Shown here piece by piece: positions 17,902-26,804 of a DNA stretch of 64,000 nucleotides (positions are counted from its first letter, which is position 1; every line of letters begins with the position of its first letter). The DNA is from Flavobacterium plurextorum. Lineage in GTDB: Bacteria > Bacteroidota > Bacteroidia > Flavobacteriales > Flavobacteriaceae. The position numbers and the translations under genes are program-made. The notes beneath the pieces are model-generated. The model was not told the origin of the DNA. It worked only from the letters and a program-made list of their open reading frames with translations, and ran no database searches. The DNA is taken from the NCBI RefSeq assembly GCF_002217395.1, contig NZ_MUHD01000024.1, positions 1 to 64,000 of the forward strand, given 5' to 3'.

Positions 17902-18698
17902 TATATAATGGTAAGCGGGTGAATGAAAAAGTGAATCAATAATAAAATGATTCCAGCAATAATTCGGTAATAACCAAAAACTTTGAATCCGTTTTTAGTT
18001 AAAAATCCAATAAAGGTTTTAATAGCAAGAAGCGCCACAATAAAAGCCACAATGTTTCCTATTATCAATAAGTTGATTTGATCATGAGATAATTCGAATC
18101 CTGCTTTGTAGTAATCGTAACATTTTTTTACCGTTGCGCCCAACATTGTCGGTACAGCAAGGAAAAATGAAAATTCCGCAGCAGTAGTTCTTGATAATTT
18201 TTGAGACATTCCGCCCACGATGCTTGCACCACTTCTAGAAACGCCGGGAATCATGGCAAGACATTGAAATAAACCAATTTTAAAAGCTTGTAAATAGCTG
18301 ATTTCTTGTGAAGTTTCTGAGCTGTTTGGTGTATTAAACCATTCGTCGACTTTTAATAGAATTAAACCTCCAATTAAAAGAGAAATTGCTACCGTAACTG
18401 GATTTTCTAATAAACCATCAATAAAGTCACTTAATAATAATCCTAAAACAACGGCAGGAATAAAAGCAACTAAAAGTTTAAAGTAAAAATCAAGTGTTTG
18501 AAAGAAACGTTTAAAATATAAAATTACAACCGAAAGAATTGCTCCAAGTTGAATAACAATAGTAAAAAGTTTGGTGAAATCGTCGTGTGCAATTCCAAAA
18601 AAAGAAGAGGCAATAATCATGTGTCCAGTTGAAGAAACAGGTAAAAATTCTGTGATTCCTTCAATAATGGCAAGAACAATAGCTTGTAATGTATTCAT
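17901..18698 (-). CDS. uppP: undecaprenyl-diphosphatase
   Basis: Inner-membrane phosphatase recycling undecaprenyl pyrophosphate for peptidoglycan and glycan synthesis (BacA family, bacitracin resistance). The 265-aa, seven- to eight-helix protein has both signature segments: [17 protein letters not shown] near the N terminus and [13 protein letters not shown] in the middle. It is coupled by a one-base overlap to truB. Confidence 0.96.
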   Translation of the reverse strand: MNTLQAIVLAIIEGITEFLPVSSTGHMIIASSFFGIAHDDFTKLFTIVIQLGAILSVVILYFKRFFQTLDFYFKLLVAFIPAVVLGLLLSDFIDGLLENPVTVAISLLIGGLILLKVDEWFNTPNSSETSQEISYLQAFKIGLFQCLAMIPGVSRSGASIVGGMSQKLSRTTAAEFSFFLAVPTMLGATVKKCYDYYKAGFELSHDQINLLIIGNIVAFIVALLAIKTFIGFLTKNGFKVFGYYRIIAGIILLLIHFFIHPLTII

Positions 18699-18706
18699 TT
18701 GTTTTT

Positions 18707-18785
18707 TTAGATTTTAGACCTCTTAGATTTTTAGATCTCTTAAATATGTTTAAGATTAATCTAATAATCTAAGATGTCTAGAAAA
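18707..18785. repeat. TTTAGATTTTAGA inverted repeat between DUF3098 gene and uppP
   Basis: Imperfect inverted arms built from CTTAGATTTTTAGA and TCTAATAATCTAAGA fill the operon gap. Similar TTTTAGATTTTTAATTTTAGA runs sit upstream of lysC near 61.18-61.21 kb. Confidence 0.55.
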
Positions 18786-18787
18786 GA

Positions 18788-19036
18788 CTATTTAGATTTT
18801 TTGAAAATAGAATAAATCGTAATTCCAAAACCAATTAAAACGGTAGTTGGAGCTAAGCGAATACGTCTGAAATTAAAAATATCTTCATTAAAAACATTTG
18901 GATCATGACTTCCTCCGCCCGACATTAAAATAAAGCCTAAAGCGATAACAGCAATTCCGATCAATAAGATTTTGTAATTAACGCTGTCAAAAAGGAATTC
19001 GTGTTTTGGAGTTTCTTCTGTATTATTGTTTTTCAT
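18788..19036 (-). CDS. DUF3098 small membrane protein
   Basis: An 82-aa protein with two predicted TM helices (about residues 23-42 and 60-76) joined by GGGSHDPNVFNEDIFNFRRI. This is the usual DUF3098 form found between ftsX and uppP in Bacteroidota. Its conserved position suggests a link to division or envelope synthesis, but no function is established. Confidence 0.85.
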   Translation of the reverse strand: MKNNNTEETPKHEFLFDSVNYKILLIGIAVIALGFILMSGGGSHDPNVFNEDIFNFRRIRLAPTTVLIGFGITIYSIFKKSK

Positions 19037-19125
19037 TTTTATTTTTTTTGAACCTTTAAACCAGTAAAGGTTTGTTTATTTTGTTGTTCTGAACTAAGTT
19101 TATGAAAGTCTTTTTGTTCTAATAA

Positions 19126-20001
19126 TTAGTAAAGATCATCAGTTCTTAAATTCAAGAAACGTTGCGTTGCAAAATGTGTACTTACCCAAGTAATTAAAAC
19201 TCCTAATCCAAAAACGGCCAATAAAACCAATCCAATTAAAGCTTTGTCTTCTAGAATTCCTAAACCAGGAAAATTAGTTTCAACGTAGAATAAAAGTCCA
19301 ATTAAGGCAATAATTGCCAATCCAGCACCCAGCATTCCTAGTTTTACACTGCGCATTACAAAAGGTTTACGAATAAACGATTTGGTTGCACCAACCATTT
19401 GCATGGTTTTAATAATAAAACGGTTTGAGTGAATAGAAAGACGCAATGAGCTGTTGATTAATAAAACCGCAATTATAGCTAGAAAACCGCTGATAATCAA
19501 AATCCACATACTTACTTTCTTGATATTATCATTTACCAGATTTACCAATTGTTTGTCGTAAACAATATCTTCGATCATAGTATTTTTACGTAAACTGCTT
19601 TCGATTTGCAAAATGCTGTCTCTTTCAACATAATCTGCTTTTAAATGAATGTCGTATGAATTCAATAAAGGATTTTCTCCTAAAAATGTCAGGAAATCTT
19701 CTCCAATAATATCAGTATGTTCTTTTGCTGCTTTTTCTTTAGAAACGTAAGCATAAGATCTCGCAAAAGGCGCTCTTTTTAATTCTGTATTAAATGCTTT
19801 GATAACGCTGTCATTTGCTTCATTTTTAAAGAAAACTGTCATAGCAATTTTTTCTTTAAAATCGTTTGCCAGTTTTTTAGAATTAATAATAAATAATCCT
19901 AATACTCCCAAAAGGAATAATACTAGAAATACACTTAATACTACCGAAAAATAAGAGGAAATTAACCTGCGTTTTTGAAATTTATCAAAGTTAGAACTCA
20001 T
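19126..20001 (-). CDS. ftsX: cell-division protein FtsX
   Basis: Permease-like partner of FtsE that controls peptidoglycan hydrolysis at the septum. The 291-aa protein has a cytoplasmic N terminus, TM1 (about 20-42), a periplasmic domain (45-165) and three more TM helices including the FtsX core (MVGATKSFIRKPFV about 200-215). ftsE is not adjacent, as is common in this phylum. It is the first gene of the ftsX-DUF3098-uppP-truB series. Confidence 0.93.
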   Translation of the reverse strand: MSSNFDKFQKRRLISSYFSVVLSVFLVLFLLGVLGLFIINSKKLANDFKEKIAMTVFFKNEANDSVIKAFNTELKRAPFARSYAYVSKEKAAKEHTDIIGEDFLTFLGENPLLNSYDIHLKADYVERDSILQIESSLRKNTMIEDIVYDKQLVNLVNDNIKKVSMWILIISGFLAIIAVLLINSSLRLSIHSNRFIIKTMQMVGATKSFIRKPFVMRSVKLGMLGAGLAIIALIGLLFYVETNFPGLGILEDKALIGLVLLAVFGLGVLITWVSTHFATQRFLNLRTDDLY

Positions 20002-20373
20002 AGTTTGCTTAAATTATGTGGTAAAAATAATAAAGAATTTCTTTATTTAAAGTTATTAACGAACTTTTATACCATAAATGTACAATTCCATATTGAATAA
20101 AAGTTTATTTAACAGCAAAGTGCATAAAATTTTGTATCGATTTAACCGCAATCCCGATAGCTATCGGGAGCAAAGTTTTTTTAATAACGTAATTGCTTAA
20201 AAGACATAAAGCTTGTAAAGCTAAAGAAAACAGCCACAGATTAAAGGATTAAAAAGATTTTTAATATCTGTGTAATCCTTTAATCTGTGGCTGAAAATAT
20301 TTTAAAAGTTTGGAAAACTTGTATCTAATGTTTCAAAAATCTTAGCGCCTTAGAATCTTAGTGCCTTAGCACC
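20002..20373. repeat. gene-free stretch with three repeat motifs
   Basis: No ORF is supported in these 372 bp. It contains the palindrome TCCCGATAGCTATCGGGA (about 20150-20168), a perfect 21-bp inverted repeat (20231-20251 and 20273-20293, starting CAGCCACAGATTAAAGG) and a CTTAGCGCCTTAGAATCTTA tract at about 20340-20375 that recurs at 36.36 kb and 48.6-48.75 kb. Confidence 0.75.
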
Positions 20374-20970
20374 TTACTTAACTCTATAAACTTCGATACT
20401 TTTAAGCCAGTAAACATGGCGAGGTCCAGTTTTAATATCATTTTTACAAATAGCAATCATTTCGCCGCTTTTCAGTGGTTTTCCGTTTTCCTCAAAAAGA
20501 ACAAAAGCATTTTCTCCGGTTGGATTGTTGAAAATCTCTGCCCATGAAAAAGTGGCTTTGTAATCATCAGAAGCTCGTGCCACAATATAAAAATTGCGGT
20601 CTTTATGTCCGTCTTGTTTGATTTTTGCCTTCTCTAAAATATCTTTCAAAAGCACGCCTTTACACACTTTGTTATCTTTTTTAACTTCGCCGCTTTGGCA
20701 GACAACTTTAAAATCATCAATAGTTACCACCTTCATCTTTTTTAAAGAATCAACACTTAATTGAAGCGGAAATTCGACATCGCCTTTTACTTCAATAGTA
20801 TGATTTACCATTTTTAAACTGTCAGCCGGTGTAAGAACAGGATGTTTATCATTGTCTGTTTTAGATACCTTTTCTGTTGCAATCGAATCTTCTTTTTCCT
20901 TTTTAGATGAATTGCACATTGCGCATGAAAATGCAATAAGAAGGACTAGAATATAATTTTGAGTTTTCAT
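20374..20970 (-). CDS. lipoprotein with sulfite-oxidase-type molybdopterin domain
   Basis: A 198-aa protein with a lipoprotein signal (FSCAMC, lipid Cys near 16 or 19) and a single Oxidored_molyb-like domain. The equivalent of the Mo-ligating cysteine is kept in KVVCQSG, with KGVLLKDILEKAKI and the C-terminal GPRHVYWLKSIEVYR typical of the fold. It is far shorter than MsrP or sulfite oxidase, so it may bind cofactor or metal rather than catalyse. It is 17 bp downstream of a TonB-dependent receptor gene and near a ModE-type regulator, which supports a molybdenum link. Confidence 0.75.
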   Translation of the reverse strand: MKTQNYILVLLIAFSCAMCNSSKKEKEDSIATEKVSKTDNDKHPVLTPADSLKMVNHTIEVKGDVEFPLQLSVDSLKKMKVVTIDDFKVVCQSGEVKKDNKVCKGVLLKDILEKAKIKQDGHKDRNFYIVARASDDYKATFSWAEIFNNPTGENAFVLFEENGKPLKSGEMIAICKNDIKTGPRHVYWLKSIEVYRVK

Positions 20971-20987
20971 ATAAAATTATTTTAGGT

Positions 20988-22988
20988 TTAGTTATTAAAA
21001 AAACGAAGCGTTACAAAAAAGTTGCGGCCTTCTTCAGGGTAACCTTCAACAAGACAATAGTTTTTATCGAAGATATTATTAATTCCTGCATCGATGCTGA
21101 AATTTTTGGCTATTTTACCCGAAGCGTAAAAATTCAAAAGTGTGTAATCTGGAACTCTTGCTCCATAGCTTGTACTGAAACGAGATGAATTAAATTCAGA
21201 ATTAGCAATTAAACGCAATATTTTAATCGGCTTATATTCTAAAGTTCCCATAACCTTTGTGTTTGGAACATCAGTAAAATGAATATTCGGATTTGTAATA
21301 TTGTTTCGTTCAATGTAAGTGTAGTTCACATTAAGCGACAAATTAGATAAGATTTCATAGTTTATTTGAGCTTCAACGCCAAGATATTCCGCTTCACCAA
21401 AATTCTGCATTTGAGATTTTCCAGGCTGAACGTTGCTTACATTTAAGATCGCATCAGAAAGTTTGCTGTAGAAAAGCGCCGTTTGAAAAGTAACTTTATT
21501 AAAAAGTCCCGCCGTATAATTCAATTCGTAGTTTACAGCTTTTTCAGGTTTTAAGTCCGGATTTGGTATTGCAGTTCCCATTCTATACGAATAACGATCT
21601 TTGATTGTTGCAAATCTTGTTTTCTGCGAAACTGTTGCGCCCAATTTCTGCGCTTCATTCAACTGATAAAAAAATCCAATTTGAGCATTAAAAGCATCAC
21701 TCGCACCAGCAGATGGATAATCGGAAATCACTTTTGTAGTGCTGTTGTAATCTTCTGCTTCAGTATTTTTTCTAATGTTGTAACTCACACCAGGAATAAC
21801 AGTGAATTTTGGAGTAACTTTATAAATATCTTCAATTCCCACCAAAACTGTATTGTCTATAAAATGACGAACTGGTTCACCAAGATTGTTTTCGCGGTGT
21901 ACATCTTCTTTAAAATGAAAAGCAATTTTCAAATCATTTTTTGGAATAAATTTGGTGTTGTATTCTAGATTTCCACCGTAAGTGTAATCATTGTAAATAC
22001 TTTCAAAAGCATACGGTTTGGTTTGTTTCGTATAAGTTGCATCATCATAACTGTCAAGAGTATTCTTGAAACGGTCAAAATACAACCTTGTTTTTAAGCT
22101 GTTTTTGTCATCAAAATTAGAATTTGAGATGAAGTAAAAACTTTCTTTGTCCCAATTTGGCCATTGCCAGTAACGAGGTTTTAGTAAAAGAGAGTTTAAA
22201 GGATCGCTTCCTGTATAAACTGGATTTCCTTTTTCGCCCTGCTGATTTATGTAGCCAATCGCATATTCGCTTTTTTCAGTTGGAGTCCATCCAATTTTAA
22301 AACTAATTTTCTGATCCGTGCGATATGAATTGTCTCTTTGTCCGCCGTTTTCATTTGCTGTTGGAACAAAATTAGATGACATTCTAGTTGAATTTCTATC
22401 CAAATAAGAAAATCCGCCTTGAAAATAAAACTTCCCAATGTTAGAGCCAATGTTGATGTTTCCTTTATAGCCATTTTCATTAATCATTCCAAGTGAGCCG
22501 TCGTATTCTAATTTTTGAGAAGGTTTTCTAGAAACTAAATTTATGGCGCCTCCAAGTGAGTTGGGACCATAAAGTACAGACGAAAATCCTTTTGAAACAT
22601 CTATCGCAGCCAAATCGAAAGTGGTAAATCTTGCCAAGTCAACGTAACCGTCATAAGGAACATAAACAGGAATACCGTCCATATAAACTGGAACCTGTCT
22701 TAAATCGAAACCACGTACTGAAACCATAGATTCGTTTCGCGGTCCAGAAGACGTTAATGTAATTCCCGGCAGCATATTTAAAGCTCTCGAAACATCCATT
22801 TTATTTTGAGAAACCATTGTTTTTGAAGTTACTCTGTTTAAAGTGTCTTTATTTTGATGATTGGTAACAATTACTTCTCCCAGCATAAAAACGTTTGATG
22901 GTTTTATGGAATCTGTTGGCGTTGAATTGTTTTGTTGGGAAAATCCGATTAGCGGAAAGAGTAAAAAGGCGATAATTTTTAGTTTCAT
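20988..22988 (-). CDS. TonB-dependent outer-membrane receptor
   Basis: A 666-aa receptor: signal peptide (1-17), TonB-box region near MLGEVIVTNH, plug domain (about 50-165, with VRGFDLRQVPVYMDGIPV and YGPNSLGGAINL), then a 22-strand barrel ending in NFFVTLRFFNN. It lacks the usual Bacteroidota N-terminal carboxypeptidase-like domain and a SusD partner, so it resembles siderophore or metal receptors. Its neighbours (Moco-domain lipoprotein, ModE-type regulator, two dyads upstream) suggest uptake of a molybdenum or tungsten species; this is inference. Confidence 0.88.
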   Translation of the reverse strand: MKLKIIAFLLFPLIGFSQQNNSTPTDSIKPSNVFMLGEVIVTNHQNKDTLNRVTSKTMVSQNKMDVSRALNMLPGITLTSSGPRNESMVSVRGFDLRQVPVYMDGIPVYVPYDGYVDLARFTTFDLAAIDVSKGFSSVLYGPNSLGGAINLVSRKPSQKLEYDGSLGMINENGYKGNINIGSNIGKFYFQGGFSYLDRNSTRMSSNFVPTANENGGQRDNSYRTDQKISFKIGWTPTEKSEYAIGYINQQGEKGNPVYTGSDPLNSLLLKPRYWQWPNWDKESFYFISNSNFDDKNSLKTRLYFDRFKNTLDSYDDATYTKQTKPYAFESIYNDYTYGGNLEYNTKFIPKNDLKIAFHFKEDVHRENNLGEPVRHFIDNTVLVGIEDIYKVTPKFTVIPGVSYNIRKNTEAEDYNSTTKVISDYPSAGASDAFNAQIGFFYQLNEAQKLGATVSQKTRFATIKDRYSYRMGTAIPNPDLKPEKAVNYELNYTAGLFNKVTFQTALFYSKLSDAILNVSNVQPGKSQMQNFGEAEYLGVEAQINYEILSNLSLNVNYTYIERNNITNPNIHFTDVPNTKVMGTLEYKPIKILRLIANSEFNSSRFSTSYGARVPDYTLLNFYASGKIAKNFSIDAGINNIFDKNYCLVEGYPEEGRNFFVTLRFFNN

Positions 22989-23003
22989 AAGGATACGATT
23001 TTT

Positions 23004-23027
23004 CAGTATGTTTTAAAATGAATACTG
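23004..23027. promoter_or_regulatory. dyad operator candidate 1 (CAGTAT-N12-ATACTG)
   Basis: A perfect six-base dyad with a 12-base spacer, 16 bp upstream of the receptor start. Flanks agree with the second copy at 23076 (TTCAGTRTGTTTT...GAATACTGAT). The adjacent ModE-type protein is the obvious candidate ligand. Confidence 0.55.
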
Positions 23028-23075
23028 ATAATTAAGAAATTTGTTTTGGTTTGTATGTTTTTTAAAATAAAAATT

Positions 23076-23099
23076 CAGTGTGTTTTTTCAGGAATACTG
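23076..23099. promoter_or_regulatory. dyad operator candidate 2 (CAGTGT-N12-ATACTG)
   Basis: Same arms, spacer length and flanks as the first copy with one change in the left arm; the two start exactly 72 bp apart. Together they bracket the likely receptor promoter region. Confidence 0.55.
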
Positions 23100-23196
23100 A
23101 TTTGCACGACAAAAAAAGCAATTTCTACACATTTAAATTATGACCAAAATCATATTGGTAAATTTCAATGAAAACGATCTATGAAATTGAAGCTGT

Positions 23197-23544
23197 TTAA
23201 AACTTCAAATTTTGAGTTTCCTTTTCAGCAAAATCTTTAATGCGTTTTTCTACTTCATAAAAAACTGCAATCGCTTTTTCTCCAGCATCTGTCAATTTTG
23301 CACCGCCGCCGCCTTTTCCGCCCAACAATTTTTCTACTAACGGACTTTGAGCTCGCTGATTCATTTCTTCCACCAATTGCCAAGCCTGTCTGTATGCCAT
23401 TTTCATCTCCTTGGCTGCATTTGTTATAGAGCCTGTTTTGCGAATATTTTCTAGAAGCCAGATTTTTCCAATACCTAAAAACGGACCTTCAGCTTCTTCA
23501 ATCCAAAGTCGTACTTCAATAGAATATTTTTTATCATTACTCAT
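23197..23544 (-). CDS. ModE-type winged-helix regulator (N-terminal domain only)
   Basis: A 115-aa one-domain DNA-binding protein of the ModE N-terminal family: WLLENIRKTGSITNAAKEM forms the helix-turn-helix, AYRQAWQLVEEMNQ the recognition helix, and GGKGGGGAKLTDAG the characteristic glycine-rich wing. The C-terminal Mop/TOBE molybdate-binding domains of E. coli ModE are absent, so molybdate sensing would have to occur another way. It lies upstream of the receptor gene on the same strand. Confidence 0.85.
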   Translation of the reverse strand: MSNDKKYSIEVRLWIEEAEGPFLGIGKIWLLENIRKTGSITNAAKEMKMAYRQAWQLVEEMNQRAQSPLVEKLLGGKGGGGAKLTDAGEKAIAVFYEVEKRIKDFAEKETQNLKF

Positions 23545-23721
23545 TTCATTCTTAATATATCCTTGTAAAAATAATCGTTTTTACTGTAATAGTATTCTTC
23601 TATTATTAAAAAATAAACAATTAAAAACACGTGAACTAAGTATTGTTGTTGCAAACATAAGTATTTTTACTTAATTTAAAATAAGTATTTTGTTATTTTA
23701 TTTGTTTGTCAGTGAAATAGC

Positions 23722-23752
23722 TTTGCAACAAGCAACAATAAATGTAAATTTG
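23722..23752 (+). promoter_or_regulatory. leuS promoter
   Basis: TTTG (23722-23725), a 19-nt spacer and TAAATTTG (23745-23752) match the Bacteroidota housekeeping consensus exactly. Because transcription would begin near 23759, translation must start downstream of that point, which supports the ATG at 23819. Confidence 0.8.
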
Positions 23753-23818
23753 CGCGATAATTCATTAAGTGAGAAAAACTTTGAACCTTTGTCACTTTGC
23801 AACTTTGAACCTTATAAA

Positions 23819-26734
23819 ATGAAATACAATCCAAACGAAATTGACGCCAAATGGCAAAAATATTGGGCAGAAAATCAAACTTTTGCAGCAAAAAATAACT
23901 CTGAAAAACCGAAACATTATGTACTCGATATGTTTCCTTATCCATCTGGAGCAGGACTGCACGTTGGGCATCCGCTTGGTTATATAGCTTCAGATGTATA
24001 TTCTCGTTTCAAAAGACATCAAGGTTTCAATGTTTTGCATCCAATGGGTTACGATAGTTTCGGATTACCGGCAGAACAATATGCGATTCAGACAGGACAG
24101 CGTCCAGAAGATACAACGCGTGTTAATATTGATGGCGGCGTAGACAAAGAAGGAAAACAAATTGCAGGATACAGAAAACAATTAGATAAAATTGGTTTCT
24201 CATTTGACTGGGCGCGTGAAGTGCGAACTTCAAATCCTGATTATTACAAACATACACAATGGATTTTTATTCAATTGTTCAATTCTTGGTATTGCAGAAA
24301 ACAAGGAAAAGCTTTTGAAATTTCAGATTTAGTAAAAGTTTTTGAAGAAAGCGGAAATGCATTAGTTGAAGCAGTTTGCGATGACAACGTAGCGATTTTT
24401 ACTGCTGCTCAATGGAACTCTTATTCTGAAGATCAAAAAGAAAAAATCCTTTTGCAATACAGAATGACTTATTTGGCTGAAACCGAAGTAAACTGGTGTC
24501 CTGGTTTAGGAACTGTTTTAGCAAATGATGAAATTGTAAACGGTGTTTCTGAACGTGGAGGGTTTCCTGTTATAAGAAAAAAAATGACACAATGGAGTAT
24601 GCGAATTTCTGCTTATGCCGAACGCTTGCTTCAAGGTCTAAATGATATCGATTGGAGTGAGTCTATAAAAGAATCTCAAAGAAACTGGATCGGTAAATCG
24701 GTTGGAGCTTTAGTTAAGTTTCAAGTTTCAAGTTTCAAGTCTCAGGTTGATGCGCAAAGTGATGCAACTTTAAACGTGAAACCTGAAACAAATTTTATCG
24801 AAGTATTTACTACTCGACCTGATACTATTTTTGGAGTGACGTTTATGACTTTGGCGCCAGAACATGATTTGGTTGCTAAAATTACAACGCCAGAACAAAA
24901 AGCGGCAATTGAAGCTTATATCGAAAAAACGTCAAAACGTTCTGAGCGTGAGCGTATGGCCGATGTAAAAACAATTTCGGGAGTATTTACAGGAGCTTAT
25001 GCAGAACATCCATTTACAAAAGAAGCGATTCCAGTTTGGATTGGAGATTATGTTTTGGCAGGTTACGGAACTGGTGCTGTAATGGCGGTTCCTTGCGGAG
25101 ACGAAAGAGATTATGCTTTTGCTAATTTCTTTAAAGGAACTGAAGGAATGCCTGAAATTAAAAACATTTTTGCAAATGTTGATATTTCTGAAGCCGCTTA
25201 TGGGTCAAAAGACAACGTTGAAATCGCTAATTCTGATTTCTTAAACGGATTAAATTATAAAGAGGCAACTCAAAAGGCTATTCAGGAATTAGAAAAAATT
25301 GGACAAGGAACAGGAAAAACAAATTACCGTTTGCGTGATGCTGTTTTCTCTCGTCAGCGTTATTGGGGTGAACCATTTCCAGTTTATTATGTAAACGGAT
25401 TGCCAAAAATGATTGATTCACAGCACTTGCCAATTATTTTACCTGAAGTAGAAAAATATTTACCAACAGAAGACGGTCTGCCTCCATTAGGAAACGCAGC
25501 GGTTTGGGCTTGGGATACAAAACAAAACAAAGTTGTTAATACTGATTTAGCTGATAATGTTTCGATTTTTCCTCTTGAATTAAACACTATGCCGGGTTGG
25601 GCGGGAAGTTCATGGTATTGGATGCGTTATATGGATGCACACAATGAAAATGAATTTGCAAGCAAAGAAGCTTTGGCATACTGGGAAAGTGTAGATTTAT
25701 ATATTGGAGGAAGCGAGCACGCAACAGGGCATTTATTGTATTCTCGTTTCTGGAACAAATTCCTGAAAGACAAAGGCTTTGCTCCAACCGAAGAACCATT
25801 CAAAAAACTGATTAATCAGGGAATGATTTTAGGAACGACAGCTTATGTTTATAGATTAGAAGGAACAAATACTTTTGTATCTAAAAATAAAATTGAAGAT
25901 CAAAATGTACAGCCAATTCGTGTTGATGTTAATTTCGTTAATTCTTCTGATGAATTGAATATTGAAAAATTCAAAGCTTGGAGAGAAGATTTTAATACTG
26001 CAGAATTTATTTTTGATGAAAACGGAAAATATATTGTGGGTCGTGAAGTCGAAAAAATGTCGAAATCATACTATAATGTAGTAACGCCAGATGATATTTG
26101 TAATGAATATGGCGCTGATACATTACGTTTATACGAAATGTTTTTAGGTCCGTTAGAGCAGGCAAAACCTTGGAATACTGCTGGAATCTCAGGAGTTTTT
26201 GGTTTCTTGAAAAAATTATGGAAATTGTATTTTGATGACAATGGTTTAATTGTAAACAACGACGAACCAACAAAAGACAACTTGAAATCAGTGCATAAAA
26301 CAATCAAAAAAGTGGCGGAAGATATCGAAAGTTTCTCTTTCAATACTTCGGTTTCTCAGTTTATGATTTGTGTAAATGAATTGTCTTCTCAAAATTGCCA
26401 TTCAAGAGCAATTTTAGAACCGTTAGCCATTTTGGTTTCGCCTTATGCACCGCATATCGCAGAAGAATTATGGTCGCAGTTAGGAAATACAGAATCAATT
26501 TCTGAAGCAGCATTTCCAGTTTTTGAAGCAAGTCATTTAGTGGAAACAAATAAAGAATATCCAGTTTCTTTCAACGGAAAAATGCGTTTTACAATCGAAT
26601 TACCTTTGGATTTAACCAAAGAACAAATCGAGGAAATCGTAATGAAAGACGAGAGAACGCAAAAACAATTAGACGGGAGAACACCGAATAAAGTGATTAT
26701 CGTTCCTGGAAAAATTATCAATTTGGTTGGATAA
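23819..26734 (+). CDS. leuS: leucyl-tRNA synthetase with repeat-derived insertion
   Basis: Class Ia synthetase charging and proofreading tRNA-Leu. From the ATG at 23819 the protein has 971 aa: HIGH variant HVGHPLGY, CP1 editing domain with FTTRPDT (about 330-336), KMSKS in EKMSKSYYN and the C-terminal anticodon-binding domain. An open frame extends upstream to 23690 but lies across the promoter. Between VGALVK and NFIEVFTT about 24 residues (301-324) are encoded by a dispersed inverted repeat (24716-24789), so the editing-domain entry is longer than in other LeuRS. The frame remains open. Confidence 0.96.
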   Translation: MKYNPNEIDAKWQKYWAENQTFAAKNNSEKPKHYVLDMFPYPSGAGLHVGHPLGYIASDVYSRFKRHQGFNVLHPMGYDSFGLPAEQYAIQTGQRPEDTTRVNIDGGVDKEGKQIAGYRKQLDKIGFSFDWAREVRTSNPDYYKHTQWIFIQLFNSWYCRKQGKAFEISDLVKVFEESGNALVEAVCDDNVAIFTAAQWNSYSEDQKEKILLQYRMTYLAETEVNWCPGLGTVLANDEIVNGVSERGGFPVIRKKMTQWSMRISAYAERLLQGLNDIDWSESIKESQRNWIGKSVGALVKFQVSSFKSQVDAQSDATLNVKPETNFIEVFTTRPDTIFGVTFMTLAPEHDLVAKITTPEQKAAIEAYIEKTSKRSERERMADVKTISGVFTGAYAEHPFTKEAIPVWIGDYVLAGYGTGAVMAVPCGDERDYAFANFFKGTEGMPEIKNIFANVDISEAAYGSKDNVEIANSDFLNGLNYKEATQKAIQELEKIGQGTGKTNYRLRDAVFSRQRYWGEPFPVYYVNGLPKMIDSQHLPIILPEVEKYLPTEDGLPPLGNAAVWAWDTKQNKVVNTDLADNVSIFPLELNTMPGWAGSSWYWMRYMDAHNENEFASKEALAYWESVDLYIGGSEHATGHLLYSRFWNKFLKDKGFAPTEEPFKKLINQGMILGTTAYVYRLEGTNTFVSKNKIEDQNVQPIRVDVNFVNSSDELNIEKFKAWREDFNTAEFIFDENGKYIVGREVEKMSKSYYNVVTPDDICNEYGADTLRLYEMFLGPLEQAKPWNTAGISGVFGFLKKLWKLYFDDNGLIVNNDEPTKDNLKSVHKTIKKVAEDIESFSFNTSVSQFMICVNELSSQNCHSRAILEPLAILVSPYAPHIAEELWSQLGNTESISEAAFPVFEASHLVETNKEYPVSFNGKMRFTIELPLDLTKEQIEEIVMKDERTQKQLDGRTPNKVIIVPGKIINLVG
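24716..24789 (+). repeat. dispersed repeat translated in frame within leuS
   Basis: Left arm 24716-24748 (AAGTTTCAAGTTTCAAGTTT...) and right arm 24773-24789 (AACGTGAAACCTGAAAC) match the repeat in the asnS-rpoN gap at 1668-1785, in the same arm-spacer-inverted-arm order. It adds roughly 24 codons without breaking the frame. Confidence 0.8.
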
Positions 26735-26756
26735 ACCAGTTTGATTCTTAAATATT

Positions 26757-26800
26757 AAAAATTCCAAATTCCAATTTTACGATTGGAGTTTGGGATTTTT
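26757..26800 (+). terminator. leuS terminator
   Basis: Imperfect hairpin (AAATTCCAAATTCCAAT / ATTGGAGTTTGGGATTT) followed by T8, closely related in sequence to the terminator at 10575-10614. Confidence 0.75.
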
Positions 26801-26804
26801 TTTG

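Noticed and set aside
23690..23818. N-terminal extension of LeuRS
   Set aside because: The extension spans the promoter at 23722-23752 and a CAAAGTTTC-type repeat. The family N terminus MKYNPNEIDAKWQKYW begins at 23819.
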